A stretch of 64,000 nucleotides of DNA, from the NCBI RefSeq assembly GCF_000276665.1, contig NW_004955469.1, forward strand, positions 10,045,639 to 10,109,638, written 5' to 3'. Position numbers and translations under genes: made by a program. The notes beneath the pieces were generated by a model. The model was not told the origin of the DNA, did no database searches, and worked only from the letters and a program-made list of their open reading frames with translations. Shown here one piece after another: positions 1 to 10,529 of the stretch; position 1 is the first letter of the stretch; every line of letters starts with the position of its first letter. This DNA comes from Chinchilla lanigera. Lineage: Eukaryota > Chordata > Mammalia > Rodentia > Chinchillidae.

Positions 1-50
1 CTGTGCGCCGGAAGCCCTCCTTCCGGGAAACCCCGAGGCCGGGAGTCCCT
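1..50. other. CpG-rich window edge of unknown origin
   Basis: The first 50 bases are GC-rich with at least five CpG sites (GCGCCGG, TTCCGGG, CCGAGG, GGCCGGG). Sequence changes abruptly to AT-rich intron after about position 50. It could be the end of a young transposon, a GC-rich SINE or LTR edge, or an assembly junction. Too short to assign. Confidence 0.4.
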
Positions 51-597
51 TATTCTGTTTATGAAGGTTATTATTTAGTTATTAGAGCAATACTCAAATG
101 TTGTATGTGTATCTTGCCTATTTTTGGAAATAAAAAACTATATTCAACTTAGAAAGTAAATTAAAAAAATATCAACTGTTTTTAGAAAGTTTAAAAGCAT
201 TCTCCAAAAAAATAAAAAGAAAAGAAAAGCATCCTTCAACAAACTCACTGATTGTTGACATCTTTTAAGACAGTTAATTCCCAATAACATTTGTTTTTAT
301 TGTTGTAAATTATCTATTCAGGTTTGCTGTTTCCTAATACCTCTTAGAATTTTGAATTTTGATACTTCTTACAAATTCTAATATTTCCACTTAATAGCTA
401 CATTTGCTAGAATATAACCCAGATTTATAATATCCTAATTAAAAACTATTTTTTAACTTACGGTCTTGACTTATAGATGCATGTACTTAGCTTGTTTGTT
501 TTAGTTCTGTTCTTAATTTTGGTTTTGTAAGTTTTTCTTTTTTTGCCTATTCTAATTTTAGTTTGGTATTGATTCTTGGCTTGTTTTCTAGATTCTT

Positions 598-708
598 TGA
601 GATAGTTTTTTTTGTTTTGTTTTGTTTTTCTGATGCTGGCAGTCAAACCCAGGGACTCACACATGGTAGTTAAGAGGTCTGCCATTGAGCTGCATTCCTG
701 GCTTTTAG
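598..708 (-). mobile_element. ID-type SINE, antisense
   Basis: Reads on + as a T/G-rich tail, then GATGCTGGCAGTCAAACCCAG and GCCATTGAGCTGCATTCC, the reverse complement of a tRNA-derived ID SINE. It is flanked by a 10-bp target-site duplication CTAGATTCTT at 588-597 and 709-718. Diverged, so an older copy. Confidence 0.75.
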
Positions 709-775
709 CTAGATTCTTAAAAACTGTTTTGATTTCATTCTATAGGAATACAGAGGGTTAGGAAAGTTTCGCTTT

Positions 776-914
776 TTTTTTTTTTTTTTTTTTTGTTTTT
801 TTTGAGACAGGGTTTCACTATGTAGTTCAGGCTGGCCGCGAGCTCACTTTGTAGCCCAGGCTGGTCTCGAACTTGCAGCAATCCTCCTGCCTCAGCCTCC
901 TGCTATGCCTGGCT
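776..914 (-). mobile_element. B1 SINE, antisense, with internal duplication
   Basis: A poly-T tail and GAGACAGGGTTTCACTATG are followed by two copies of the GTAG(T/C)(T/C)CAGGCTGG block, as in rodent quasi-dimeric B1 with its internal duplication. It ends in GCCTCAGCCTCC and TGCCTGGCTGG. Imperfect target-site duplication GGAAAGTTTCGCTTT / GGAAAGGTTTGCTTT flanks it. Confidence 0.85.
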
Positions 915-920
915 GGAAAG

Positions 921-2169
921 GTTTGCTTTAAGAAGTCTGATTCTCCTGAAAATGACTATCTGACTTTAAGACTTAGTAGAAATATTCTTCCAGTTGGTGC
1001 ACGTATGTGTCTATTCCTGCAGTTATGAATAGATTTTTAAGTATTTCCTTCTAATTGCCAAACTCAGTGAGTGATTTCATCACATGTAAGTGTTTGAATG
1101 AGATTTTGTGCCTGCAGAGAGACAACAGCCAGGAAGTTAGAAACCAAATGGAAGGGCAGGTCAGGGTTATTGGCCCATGAGGTATCCTGTTGAATTCAAA
1201 GTGCAGGGAATATATGCACAGCCTGACCAGGGTGGGGTGGGAGATTGGGGGTATTTCAGGAGGCAGGAGTTGTGAAACTACCCACTTACCATGGGCAGCA
1301 GGAACTAGACAAGAAACAGATAATGTACAGACAGGTCAGAATTTGCCAGCAGAATGTACACGCACAAAAGGTAATAGATAGGTATCATTTCCAGGGAAAC
1401 AGGGCCAAGCTTGTTGTCTATAGAGGGGGGATGTAGATAGTTGAAGATGATCTGGGATGAGAGTGGTGATGAGGATGGTGTTGAGTGGCTACTATAACTG
1501 ATAGAAGTTTTAAAACTCTTCCTACCTTACAGTAGAAGCAGGCTTATTGGTTTTAAATAACTTATCCAGCCAGTTTGACCTGCCAAGGAGGCAGTGGAGC
1601 CATGATTCCCATTAGTCTTAACTCCAGAATCTGTGATCTTACTATAGTACCACATTGCCTAGGATCTAATACGCAAGGGGATATTCACATGAGTGAAACA
1701 AATGACACAGCAGAGTTATGACCGCTAAACACAGGGCAGAGGTCTGTTTTTCAGGTTGGGTTTTCCCTTATTGTGTGCCATTAGGAACTGGCAGGTGTGT
1801 ATTGGCAAGTAGAGTGAGGCAGGGCCTCCCAGATTCTTTTCACCAAGAAGGTTATAATTCTAATGCCCTTCTGCCTAATTTTCTGTATCTGTGCTAGAAG
1901 TATATGTGGAGGAGTATGAGGGCCAGCACAGAGTCCTTCTTTCCAAGCTGTAAATCAGTGGGTCAATCCAGCGGTTGTCCTACTGTCTGTTCCCAGTAAG
2001 GAGCCTACCCCAGACAGGAAGCTACAGCATGAGCAGACAGGCCACCCAGTCATAGGGAAAATTTTTTTTAAATTTTTATCTCACTGTCTTAGAAGTTCTA
2101 CTGTTTGTGCATGCTTTATGTTGTTCATCATGTACTAATACAATAATTCATGTATACATCTTATAAATA
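921..2169. other. Intron without recognised feature
   Basis: Apart from short chance ORFs around 1190-1436, I see no repeat, exon or regulatory pattern I can name. Confidence 0.4.
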
Positions 2170-2365
2170 GCCAGACATGGTGGCACATACCTGTAATCAC
2201 CACACTGTGGGAGACAGAGGCAGGAGTATTACAAGTTCAGCCCAGCCTAGGCAACTTAGCAAGACCCCATCTCAAAAGAAATGAAACAAGAGCTGGGAAT
2301 ATAGCTTAGTGTGAAGGCCTGGCTTCAATCCTTAGTAGTACAAAAATGCAAAACAAGAACAAACA
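2170..2365 (+). mobile_element. B1-dID fused SINE
   Basis: The left half GCCAGACATGGTGGCACATAC...GGCAGGAGTATTACAAGTTC...GCAACTTAGCAAGACCCCATCTC is a monomeric B1-like unit lacking the 29-bp duplication. It continues into AGCTGGGAATATAGCTTAGTG and TTCAATCCTTAGTAGTAC, an ID-like half. This B1+ID fusion is known from several non-murid rodent families. (GCTA)n follows the tail at 2368-2383. Confidence 0.8.
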
Positions 2366-2451
2366 AGCTAGCTAGCTAGCTAAGCATTGATGAGAAACAG
2401 AAATGTCTTTTACTGATAAAATTTTAAATGCTTGTAGGTCACTGTTCTAGG

Positions 2452-2602
2452 GCAGTAGACCCCAAACCTGGCTGTGCAGTTCAGTCCCTGGGAAGAGTTT
2501 TGAAAAGTACATATTTACTTGGCCAATTCACACGTACTGAATCATACTCCCCAAGGGTAGGATCCAGGGATATGTCTTTTTTAGCAATCACTAGAACTTG
2601 AA
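2452..2602 (+). mobile_element. Possible MER5-like hAT relic
   Basis: CAGTAGACCCCAAACCTGGCTG, then CAGTCCCTGGGAAGAGTTTTGAAAA, then GAATCATACTCCCCAAGGGTAG resembles the order of blocks in old mammalian Charlie-type MER5 elements (terminal CAGTGGTTCTCAA, CTGGGGAGCTTTTAAAA, AATCAGAATCTCTGGGGGTG). Terminal repeats are not well preserved. Confidence 0.4.
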
Positions 2603-2871
2603 CCATTATGTTAGAGTCTGGTCCCTAAAACCTCTCTCTGTACTTTGTAGTTGCTGGGAAAAAAACTTGGTGGCAGTTGTTGCAAATAGATGATTGGAAG
2701 TATCTGACTGCCCCTGTATTTCCTCCTCTCCACACTGCAGTGCAGCAGGAATCAGTGAAGCAAGTCACAGATCCCAAAGTAGAAGACACTGTTTTTCTGC
2801 ACTGTAACTTTTGAAGACTGGGTAAAATTTTGATGACTGCCTGTGGGTTGGTTTATTTGTTTATTGTTTGT

Positions 2872-2981
2872 GATGCCCGTGTTGGAAGGTAAATTCCCAG
2901 AGGAGGGCCATTATTTACCTGTTCCCCACTGGTTCCTAGCAGCACCTGACTGGTGCTTAGTAAATAGGTGTTGAATGAATA
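2872..2981 (+). mobile_element. L2 LINE 3' end
   Basis: GTTGGAAGGTAAATTCCCAGAGG...CCTAGCAGCACCTGACTGGTGCTTAGTAAATAGGTGTTGAATGAAT follows the L2 3'-UTR order (tissue-wide mammalian relic ending ...CTCAATAAATATTTGTTGAATGAA). Sense orientation. Confidence 0.75.
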
Positions 2982-2989
2982 ATGAGATC

Positions 2990-5250
2990 CTTTTCCTGCT
3001 GTGTTTGGTAATTCATGTCCCTTTGTCCTCAAATAGTGAAGAAAGAGTTGACTTCAGCTGTGCTAATGCCCATTTGAATGATTGGTAAAGTCTTTGCTTA
3101 TTCTACTGAACTAATTGCAGTTTATTAATGTCCAAAAAATTACATTAATTCTCTTCTTTTTAATACCATTTAAGAAAGTAATAGAAGTTGAAAAATGATG
3201 TGGGGATTTGCTTTTATTCCACTTCTCATTTGAAATCTCTGTGTCTTTAAGGAAAGGGCTAAACTCTAACTTGGTCATTCTCCAGATCCAAGAGGAAATG
3301 GATTGTAGCAGTTGCGCCTTTGTAGAGCAGATGTTTTGGTTGGAAAGGCTATCAGCCATCTGACTCATAATAAATCCTCAATTCCAGTAAATTCCCAGTT
3401 TTCAGTTACAGTAGGTAGGATGCAGGAAAACAGTGTCTTCTACTTTGGGATCTTTGAACTTACTTCACATATTACCACCATTCCTAGTACATTGCAGTAT
3501 TTGAGAGGATGAAATACAAGGGGAGGTCAGAGCAATTCCAGGAATAGAGTCAGGCAGTTGGTGTTTTGGAGAGAGACCATTGGAGGTAAACCAAAGCCAC
3601 TGCCCTCCCTGACCCAGTACTAACAACAAGAAACACAGCCATGCTGAATTTTCCTATAAATTCCTGTATTAAAATCATTCCTAAATGATGTTAATTTGAA
3701 TAATCTGTATTAATTTGAGCAGTAAAATTGCTATCTTGTTTGCAGTGATCTATTTGGAGCCTATAGGTTTTTGTTTTTATTTTTTTAATTAAGGGGAGTG
3801 TCTTTTTTTCCTTTTCCATAGAACATTAAAAGTAATTATATGGTCCTTATATGGTGTATTTTCATTTCAGAGCATTTGTTTTATGGGAAGACTTATTCAA
3901 GACAAATAAGCATCTCAAAATTCTGGTAAGGCTTTACAGCCGGTGTTCCTGATGGATAAGTCAGAATTATAAATGTGCGCTATTTGTAGTGTGAGCTGAA
4001 TAGCTGGATAGAGAGAGTATTGACTTAGTGAAGTAGCTTCTCATTCTCCTCCCACTGCTGTTATATGTCACTTCCTTTCCTGCCATCTCCAAAGTGGGAA
4101 CAACGTTCCAACTCTCACAGACATGAAGAATCCAAGGCCCAGTTGCTTTGTCAGTCCTGTTTCTTCCAGTCAGAGACCTGGCTGTGATTTCTGAGAGCTT
4201 CTTAGGGGATCTGTATCCAAGTGAAAACATTAGAAGTTTGGGAGTCAGAAGTTCACTTGTCCAGAACTCCTAATCTTTTCCAGGTTGGGCTTTGGCTTTT
4301 CTTATCCAATATTAAATTATTGGCAAGTAGTAATATTTAGTTTTATACCCCTCCTGTGGCATTTGTTCTTTCCATTTTTAGCCAATTAAGTGGTTATCAT
4401 AAACTCCATAAACATTTAATGCAGTAGGTTAAGAAAGCATTTTTTAGCCTTTGTATTCTAAGGTACATTTGTAAATGTTTGGGAGTTGCTGTAGTATCTT
4501 TTAATCAGCTAGGATAAAGGGCAGAATAAAAAGTAGCCCTGAATTTCCCCGCTGAATTAATCACACAACTGTTATGTGGGAGAGTCATGGCAAGAGAAAA
4601 CAGCTGGATTTGACTGCAGCATAAAGAAGAGAAGGCAGAAATAGTTGGTTCTCTGGGAACTTGTCTCATTCATCATGTGTCTCCTGTGGTGAGGAGTGTG
4701 GTGCCTTGTACCCAGGGAGATCCCAGAATGCGGTGAGGTAAACAGGGTCGTGAGGTAGAAATCTGAATTTTTTTCCTCATACCCTATTTACTAGTTGAAG
4801 ACTTTGGACATTTTGCTTAATATTTGTGAAAAAAAATTGTAAGTCCGTGCAACAGTGATAGCAATGTCTATCTTAGTGGGTTATTAATAATGGAAGTTAA
4901 TGTGTGATATGCAGCACCCAGCAGAAATAAGTAAGTCTCATGAAGCAGGGACTATAAGAAGTACTGTTAACCTAGGTTTGACTACTTTGGGCATCAAATC
5001 TTGACAGCAGGCCCACGGGGAGGCCAGCCACTCAAGGTAAATTGCTAAACTGAACCTGGTGCTAAGATTCTAAACTTGGGGAAAATAGCAGTATTTGGGG
5101 GAATTGCTAAGCCTATGTTATGATCTGAAAATTATACGTATTTTATTGTGCAATTAACTAGAAATGTGTTCTATGAGACTTTAAAGCATGTGTAAGGGTT
5201 TATGTTTTTAAATTCCAGCTTCTCTTTCCTTTTTTTCTCTTTTTGAAATT
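2990..5250. other. Intron without recognised feature
   Basis: Moderately AT-rich sequence with only chance ORFs (for example an 87-codon antisense frame ending near 3967). No SINE, LINE or LTR signature that I can defend. Confidence 0.4.
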
Positions 5251-5259
5251 TTGAAACAG

Positions 5260-5540
5260 TCTGAAATTTATAACACAGTGTAAATATGGTAAAAGCACTC
5301 TTTTTAAACCATTTGACAGTAAATTGTTGACATGATCACTGTTACCTCTAAATAGTTATATATTTTTACAAGTAAGAATAGTTCTCCTAAATAATAATAA
5401 CATAGTCATAAAAATCAAGAGATTAACATTGATATATTATTACCATCCAATTCTAAGACCCCCATTCAAAGATCACCAACTGTTCCAATGATTTATCGGT
5501 GGCAGAAGAATTCAGTTTAGAATCATATGTTATCTTCAAT
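5260..5540 (-). mobile_element. Old L1 3'-region fragment, antisense
   Basis: TGAAATTTATAACACAG..., AATAGTTCTCCTAAATAATAATAACATAG..., GATTAACATTGATATATTATTACCATC and CACCAACTGTTCCAATGAT follow the order of the reverse complement of an old L1M 3' UTR. Heavily diverged. Confidence 0.5.
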
Positions 5541-5784
5541 TGTGTATCTCCTCAATCTGCAATAGAGCCTTGATTTTTCTTTGACATCCCCAGTATTTTT
5601 TAAAAGTACCAGTTTGGGTTTGTCTGATGTTCCACCACACCTGAGTTCTGCATATGCATCCGGGGCAGGGTATCATAGAAGCTGTGTTTCCCTCATGCCT
5701 CCTCTCATGTGGCAGATGGTATCTGTTGCCACATGACTGATGATGTGTTAGCATCCATTGCTTATTTAAGGTAGTGTCTTCTGC

Positions 5785-6138
5785 AGTATGAATGTTTGTC
5801 TCCCAAGGTCTCATGTGTTACAGGGTTGGTCCTCAGTTCATGACGCTGTTGGGAGATAGTGAACTCTTTAGGAAGTGGGGCCTGGTCGACAGAAGTTAGG
5901 TCACTGGAGGTGTAGCCTTGAAGAGGTCACTTCCTGTCTCTCTCATTTCCTATCTGTCATGAGGTCAACAGGCCCAACAGGCCTTTTCTACTTTGTCCTG
6001 CTGTACTAGGTTGACACAAGGCAGAGTAATAGGACAAGTCACCATGGATTGAAATCACTGAGACTGAACTAAAATGGACCTTCCTCCTAAGCTGACTATC
6101 TCAAGGAGTTTGTCACAACAATGGAAAGTTAACATAAT
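5785..6138 (+). mobile_element. ERVL-MaLR-type solo LTR relic
   Basis: TATGAATGTTTGTCTCCCAAGGTCTCATGTGTTACAGG, GGAAGTGGGGCCTGGT...TAGGTCACTGGAGG and the 3' end ACCTTCCTCCTAAGCTGACTATCTCAAGGAGTTTGTCACAACAATGGAAAG follow a MaLR/MST-like LTR. No internal retroviral sequence is beside it, so it is a solo LTR remnant. An antisense piece of a similar LTR 3' end lies at 45009-45170. Confidence 0.6.
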
Positions 6139-6534
6139 GTCTATTGGGCTTTCTTTTGTAAAATCACTTTATTTTTCTCCTTTATTGCTAAATATTTTGT
6201 GGTAAGGTCTTTTGAAACTACATAAATAATTTTCCATCAGACTTTGAATGTATTTACTTATAGCAATATGAACTTATTAATTACTATTATTAAATGGTTC
6301 ATAGTCAGTTGCTATCGTTATTATTATGCTCAGATTTGTCTCTGTCTGTATGTATTAAATAACCAATGTCATGCTGATGCCTCCAACTCTAGTTCAGTAC
6401 ACTGCTTCATTCTGTTTTTTCCTCTGCAAACTTTCTTCTCTGAAGGTGATGAATCTCATTCCATTATCCTCAGTGTGTTGTTATAACATAATGTATAGGT
6501 GACATGTTTATGTTATATCCTTCCCTCTCCATGT

Positions 6535-7225
6535 AACCAATCTCCCATTTTTGCTGTGGCAGCCTATCCTGGATGGGCACCTTACTCCCTCTGTTTAGGC
6601 TCTGAAATCCTGCAGTAACTTACCTTTCTATGTGGATACCCTGCTCACTCTAGACTGCTGTAGATTTCCCTCCTTCACCCCACATGCAACCTTGTCCTCC
6701 TCAGTCCGGCTTCCTAAGCTCTTAGGATATTGTAAACTGATCTGGTCCTGTCACTACCCACTTCGTATTCCTTTTCATGTTGCTCTTAACATAAACCCCT
6801 TCACTAGAATATATCAGGGTTGCGTGTGGTCTCACCCTTCAACTTGTCCAGCATCGACTTCCCCTACTCCTCCGTAGTAGCATTCCTGAATAATGTCTTG
6901 ATTATGTCATGTGCCTTTCTACCTCAGTGTCTTTCCTTCCACCTCCCTATACTTTTATCCCCTTAGATGACTTGGATTCTATCCAATGACATCCCATCCT
7001 TGAAAAGCTTCATGTGACACCTCCTTTTCCTATCTCTTTAGTACTCCCGGTTTGTCTTGCCAAAGGAATATACCTTTGTTGTAATGGCTTTAACCTAGTG
7101 GTTAATTTATGTGTTACTTTTCTCACTGAACTGCTATGGTTTTGAAGGTATATATCCCCAGTGTCTTCTAGGTGTTACCTAAAACACAGCAAGGCATTAA
7201 TACATGTTCATTTAATAAGTGAATT
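6535..7225 (+). mobile_element. L2 LINE fragment
   Basis: Pyrimidine-rich blocks in L2 order: CCTGCTCACTCTAGACTGCTG, GTTGCTCTTAACATAAACCCC, CTTCCACCTCCC, CTTCATGTGACACCTCCTTTTCC, then the 3' terminus AAAACACAGCAAGGCATTAATACATGTTCATTTAATAAGTGAAT. No open reverse-transcriptase frame remains. Confidence 0.55.
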
Positions 7226-7460
7226 GGTTGACCCTATTAATGAATCCTAAGGAAAGCCCCAAAGGCGCACTGAGCATAATAGGAGGATGGACATAATTTA
7301 AGACTAAGATAAATGATCTGTAGTACATATTTTGCTGGGCTACATAGGTGGTTGTGGGTCCAGAAATTGTTTTATCTGGAGGCAAAGCCCAGAATGTTAT
7401 AGTGAGCATTTGGAAGGTCTTTTTGTGCTTTTGTTATTTTTAGCATAATTTTTGTTTGTT

Positions 7461-7554
7461 GTTTGTTTATTTATTTATTTTTGGTACTGGAAATTGAACT
7501 GAGGATCCTGACTTGCGAGGCAGGTGCTGTGCTGCTGAGCTATATCCCCAGCCC
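7461..7554 (-). mobile_element. ID SINE, antisense
   Basis: (TTTA)n tail, then GGTACTGGAAATTGAACTGAGG, CAGGTGCTGTGCTGCTGAGC and TATATCCCCAGCCC, the reverse complement of an ID element. Flanking TTGTTTGTT at 7452-7460 and 7555-7563 is a short, low-complexity target-site duplication. Confidence 0.85.
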
Positions 7555-7564
7555 TTGTTTGTTT

Positions 7565-8230
7565 TTTAAAACATAGTTTATGAAATCTGCTTTGGATTAT
7601 TATACAGAATTTCTTGTATATTTATCAACTTTTGGTTAAGTAATTAACCCAATAAATACAGCTCAATGACCCCACTTACCTAGCTATCCTAATTACATTC
7701 TTTGATACCTATTTAGTAAAAACTGTTTGTTCAGTATGTTGAATTCACATTCCAGAGTAAATTAGTAATGTTAAGCTGTTAATAGCTTCCCTGGAGAATT
7801 ACAACTTGCTGGGATACTTTGATACTTTTGTTATCATTTATGCATTGTGAAATGTCACAGTTTCTCTTCATAAGCACAAAACTGCAAATGTTCATCAATT
7901 GATCTATCTAAACCTGCTAGTTTAGAAATTAAAGGAATATTCCTCACAAACTGAAGCCAATGATAGTCTAACTCAATTTATACTTCTTCTAAATCTAGCA
8001 CCAGCAGTTCTATAATTAGTAAAATTCGAATAAATCCACCTACTCAAGAGTTATGCTAAGTCCAACGTTTATAGTTTTTTTCATTTATGGAGCTATTAAT
8101 ATATCTTTCCTCATATGAATATTTCTCGTTTTCATAATTCACTGTAGAGACACAGTTGATCTATTCTTCTCTTTGGGATCTTGGGTTTCCTTTTTGATTT
8201 AGATAAGCCCCATTTTTTGATATAGCAGGA
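7565..8230. other. Intron without recognised feature
   Basis: AT-rich sequence. No recognised repeat, exon or regulatory element. Confidence 0.4.
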
Positions 8231-8239
8231 TGATGTAGT

Positions 8240-8385
8240 AAGGCAAAAAAAGCATTGCATCAGGGAGTCAGTAGTTCTGGTTTTGGATTTCAGCCATGGG
8301 ATTAGTTAGCTATATACATGGGAATAAATCACTTCCCTTATCTCAGTGTGTTTGTAAATCTGTGAGTGTTGGAATCAATAATTAT
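8240..8385 (+). mobile_element. MIR-like SINE relic
   Basis: GGAGTCAGTAGTTCTGGTTTTGGATTTC, then GGAATAAATCACTTCCCTTATCTCAGTGTGTTTGTAAATCTGTGAG parallels the MIR order (GGAGTCAGACTGCCTGGGTTC ... TAACCTCTCTGTGCCTCAGTTTCCTCATCTGTAAAATG). Diverged. Confidence 0.5.
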
Positions 8386-8889
8386 AACCTTTTCTTTTTA
8401 ATAAACTGGAAACATTTTTACATACATAATCTTTCTCCAGCAGCCATTCTATAAACCACAGAGGATAGTCATCACTCTAGTTAAAATGATGGCCAGGGTC
8501 CTGAAAACCTTGTGATTTCCCCTGGGCTTCTCTCAAGATACATGCTCTGAAGCTACTTCTGATCCCTTTTTCTCAGAATACAGGTGCTAGTGTCTGGGCC
8601 AGATCTCTAAGGCCCTTCTTACCTTTTCTGGTTTTATTTATCCTTCATCCTTGTCAGAGCCAACAGGTTAGTTTCGCTGATAATCACATACCCAAAAGGG
8701 ACAGTTTCATAGTGCTACATCCTTCTACGTAGCCCCTTTCTCTGGCTCCTGCAGACATTATGGTTGTGACCAGAATGAAGAATATTTGAAAAGTACCTTA
8801 TTGTACTGTGATTTTTCTTCCATTTTCCCCGAGGTTTTGAAATGTGCCATAGAAACTTACTCTTTTTCTTCAGTTTGTTTTATCTTGGT

Positions 8890-9836
8890 ACAGTACCCAT
8901 AATATAAAGATACGTCACCTCCACCATTTCTAAGTGTACACTTCAGTGGTATTTAGTAGATTCGTGTGTTGTGGAACCATCACCACCATTCATTTCCATA
9001 ACTTTCTTCATTTTGTAAAACCAAAACTCTGACCCCATCAAACAACTCCCCATTCTCCTCTCCTTTAAGCTGCTGGTTACCATCATTCTACTTTCTATCA
9101 TGATGATTTTGACTATGCCAAATATCAAGTATAAGTGGAATCATATACTATTTATCTTTTTGTGACTGGCTTGTTTCACTTAATGTAATGTACTCAGGGT
9201 TCACCTACATAGTAATGTATCAGATTTTACTTCCTTTCTAGACTCAATATCACTCAGTTGTATATCTTTGCCATATTTTGCTTATGCATTTACCTGTTAA
9301 TAAACACTTGGGTTGCTTCATGTTTTAGCTATTGTCATATGTGGCTATGTGTGTGCATATCTCTTTGAGACTGTTTTCAGTTCTTTTGGGTATATACTCT
9401 GAAGTGATATAGCTGGATCGTGTGATAATTCTAATTTTAATTTTTTAGGAATCACTATACTGTTTTCTACAGCACTTGCACTATTTTACTCTCCCACCAA
9501 CAGGGTACAAGTGTTTTAATTTCTTCACATTTTTACTGACACTTGCTATTTTCTGTTTATTTAGTAGGAAAGCCATCCTACTATGTGTGAAGTAGTGTCT
9601 CATTGTAGTTTGTATTAATCATCTCTTCATATGACCATTTGTCATTCGTAAGTCTTCCCTGGAGAAATACCTATTCAAGCACTCTTCCATTTTTAAATCA
9701 AGTTGTTCATTTTTGTTGCTGTTGAATCTTATTATAAATGTATTCTAGATATTGATTCCTTATAGATAAAGAATTTAGAAAATTTTCTCTCATTCTGTGA
9801 TTTGTCTTCTTTCTACTCTAGTTAGTGACACTGTCC
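8890..9836 (-). mobile_element. L1 LINE 3' UTR/3' end, antisense
   Basis: A continuous run of L1M-type 3' sequence in reverse complement: TGTACACTTCAGTGGTATTTAG, CCATCACCACCATTCATTTCC, GAATCATATACTATTTATC, TTAATAAACACTTGGGTTGC, TTTGGGTATATACTCTGAAGTG, CTCCCACCAACAGGGTACAAG, TTTTCTCTCATTCTGTG. It has no ORF left. Confidence 0.8.
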
Positions 9837-10039
9837 TTTTTTTGGTAGTACTGGGGATTATTTCAGGAATAATATATCTGAAGCTTAAGAAAAATGACTT
9901 AGCCTGATTGAATTTACACAACTGATACATATATTGGAAAGTCAAGTTAATACTTTATATAGATCTTTGCTGCTTTTAGTAGAAAAGTTTGCTTGTAAAA
10001 TCCATTTTTGATTAGTAGTTCATTGGCAAACCTATGTAG

Positions 10040-10520
10040 TCATTTATACATTTGTTCATCAAGTATTTATCAGGGGCATATTTTTAGGGTAGGCACCAGG
10101 CTGCATGCTGGGAATACAAAAATGAGTGGAACACAGTCACTGCTCTTAAGGAACCTAGTCAGATAAATGATAAGAGCATGCAAGTAAACAACATTAAAGC
10201 ACAAAAGATACAAGGAAATATTACCATATAAAGATACAGCTATAGATGTGAAATATTGCACAGGGGACACCATTACATCAGATGATAGGTCTCATGAGAG
10301 AATTTGGCATCTTAATTGAACACTAAAGAATAGGTCCAATTTGGAGACTTGGGGTTAGGGGATGCAGGGCTGGGAGAAGGCATTGAGGATTGGAGGGCAG
10401 AATAAAGATGTAGTGGAACGACAGCATGGAGCATGAGAACCTATGCAGTTAAGAGTAAGGGAATGTGAAGAAAAGGTAGCTTGGAGGAGCTTGAATGCTA
10501 AACCATTGTAGACAAGGGAA
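10040..10520 (-). mobile_element. L2 LINE fragment, antisense
   Basis: TTTGTTCATCAAGTATTTATC, GGCACCAGGCTGCATGCTGGGAATAC, CACAGTCACTGCTCTTAAGGAACC and later GGGAGAAGGCATTGAGGATTGGAGG follow the reverse complement of the L2 3' region. Decayed. Confidence 0.55.
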
Positions 10521-10529
10521 ATGCTTTTT

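Noticed and set aside
1..50. CpG island promoter of the host gene
   Set aside because: Only 50 bp is visible and the only exon downstream is internal, 19 kb away, in the middle of the protein.
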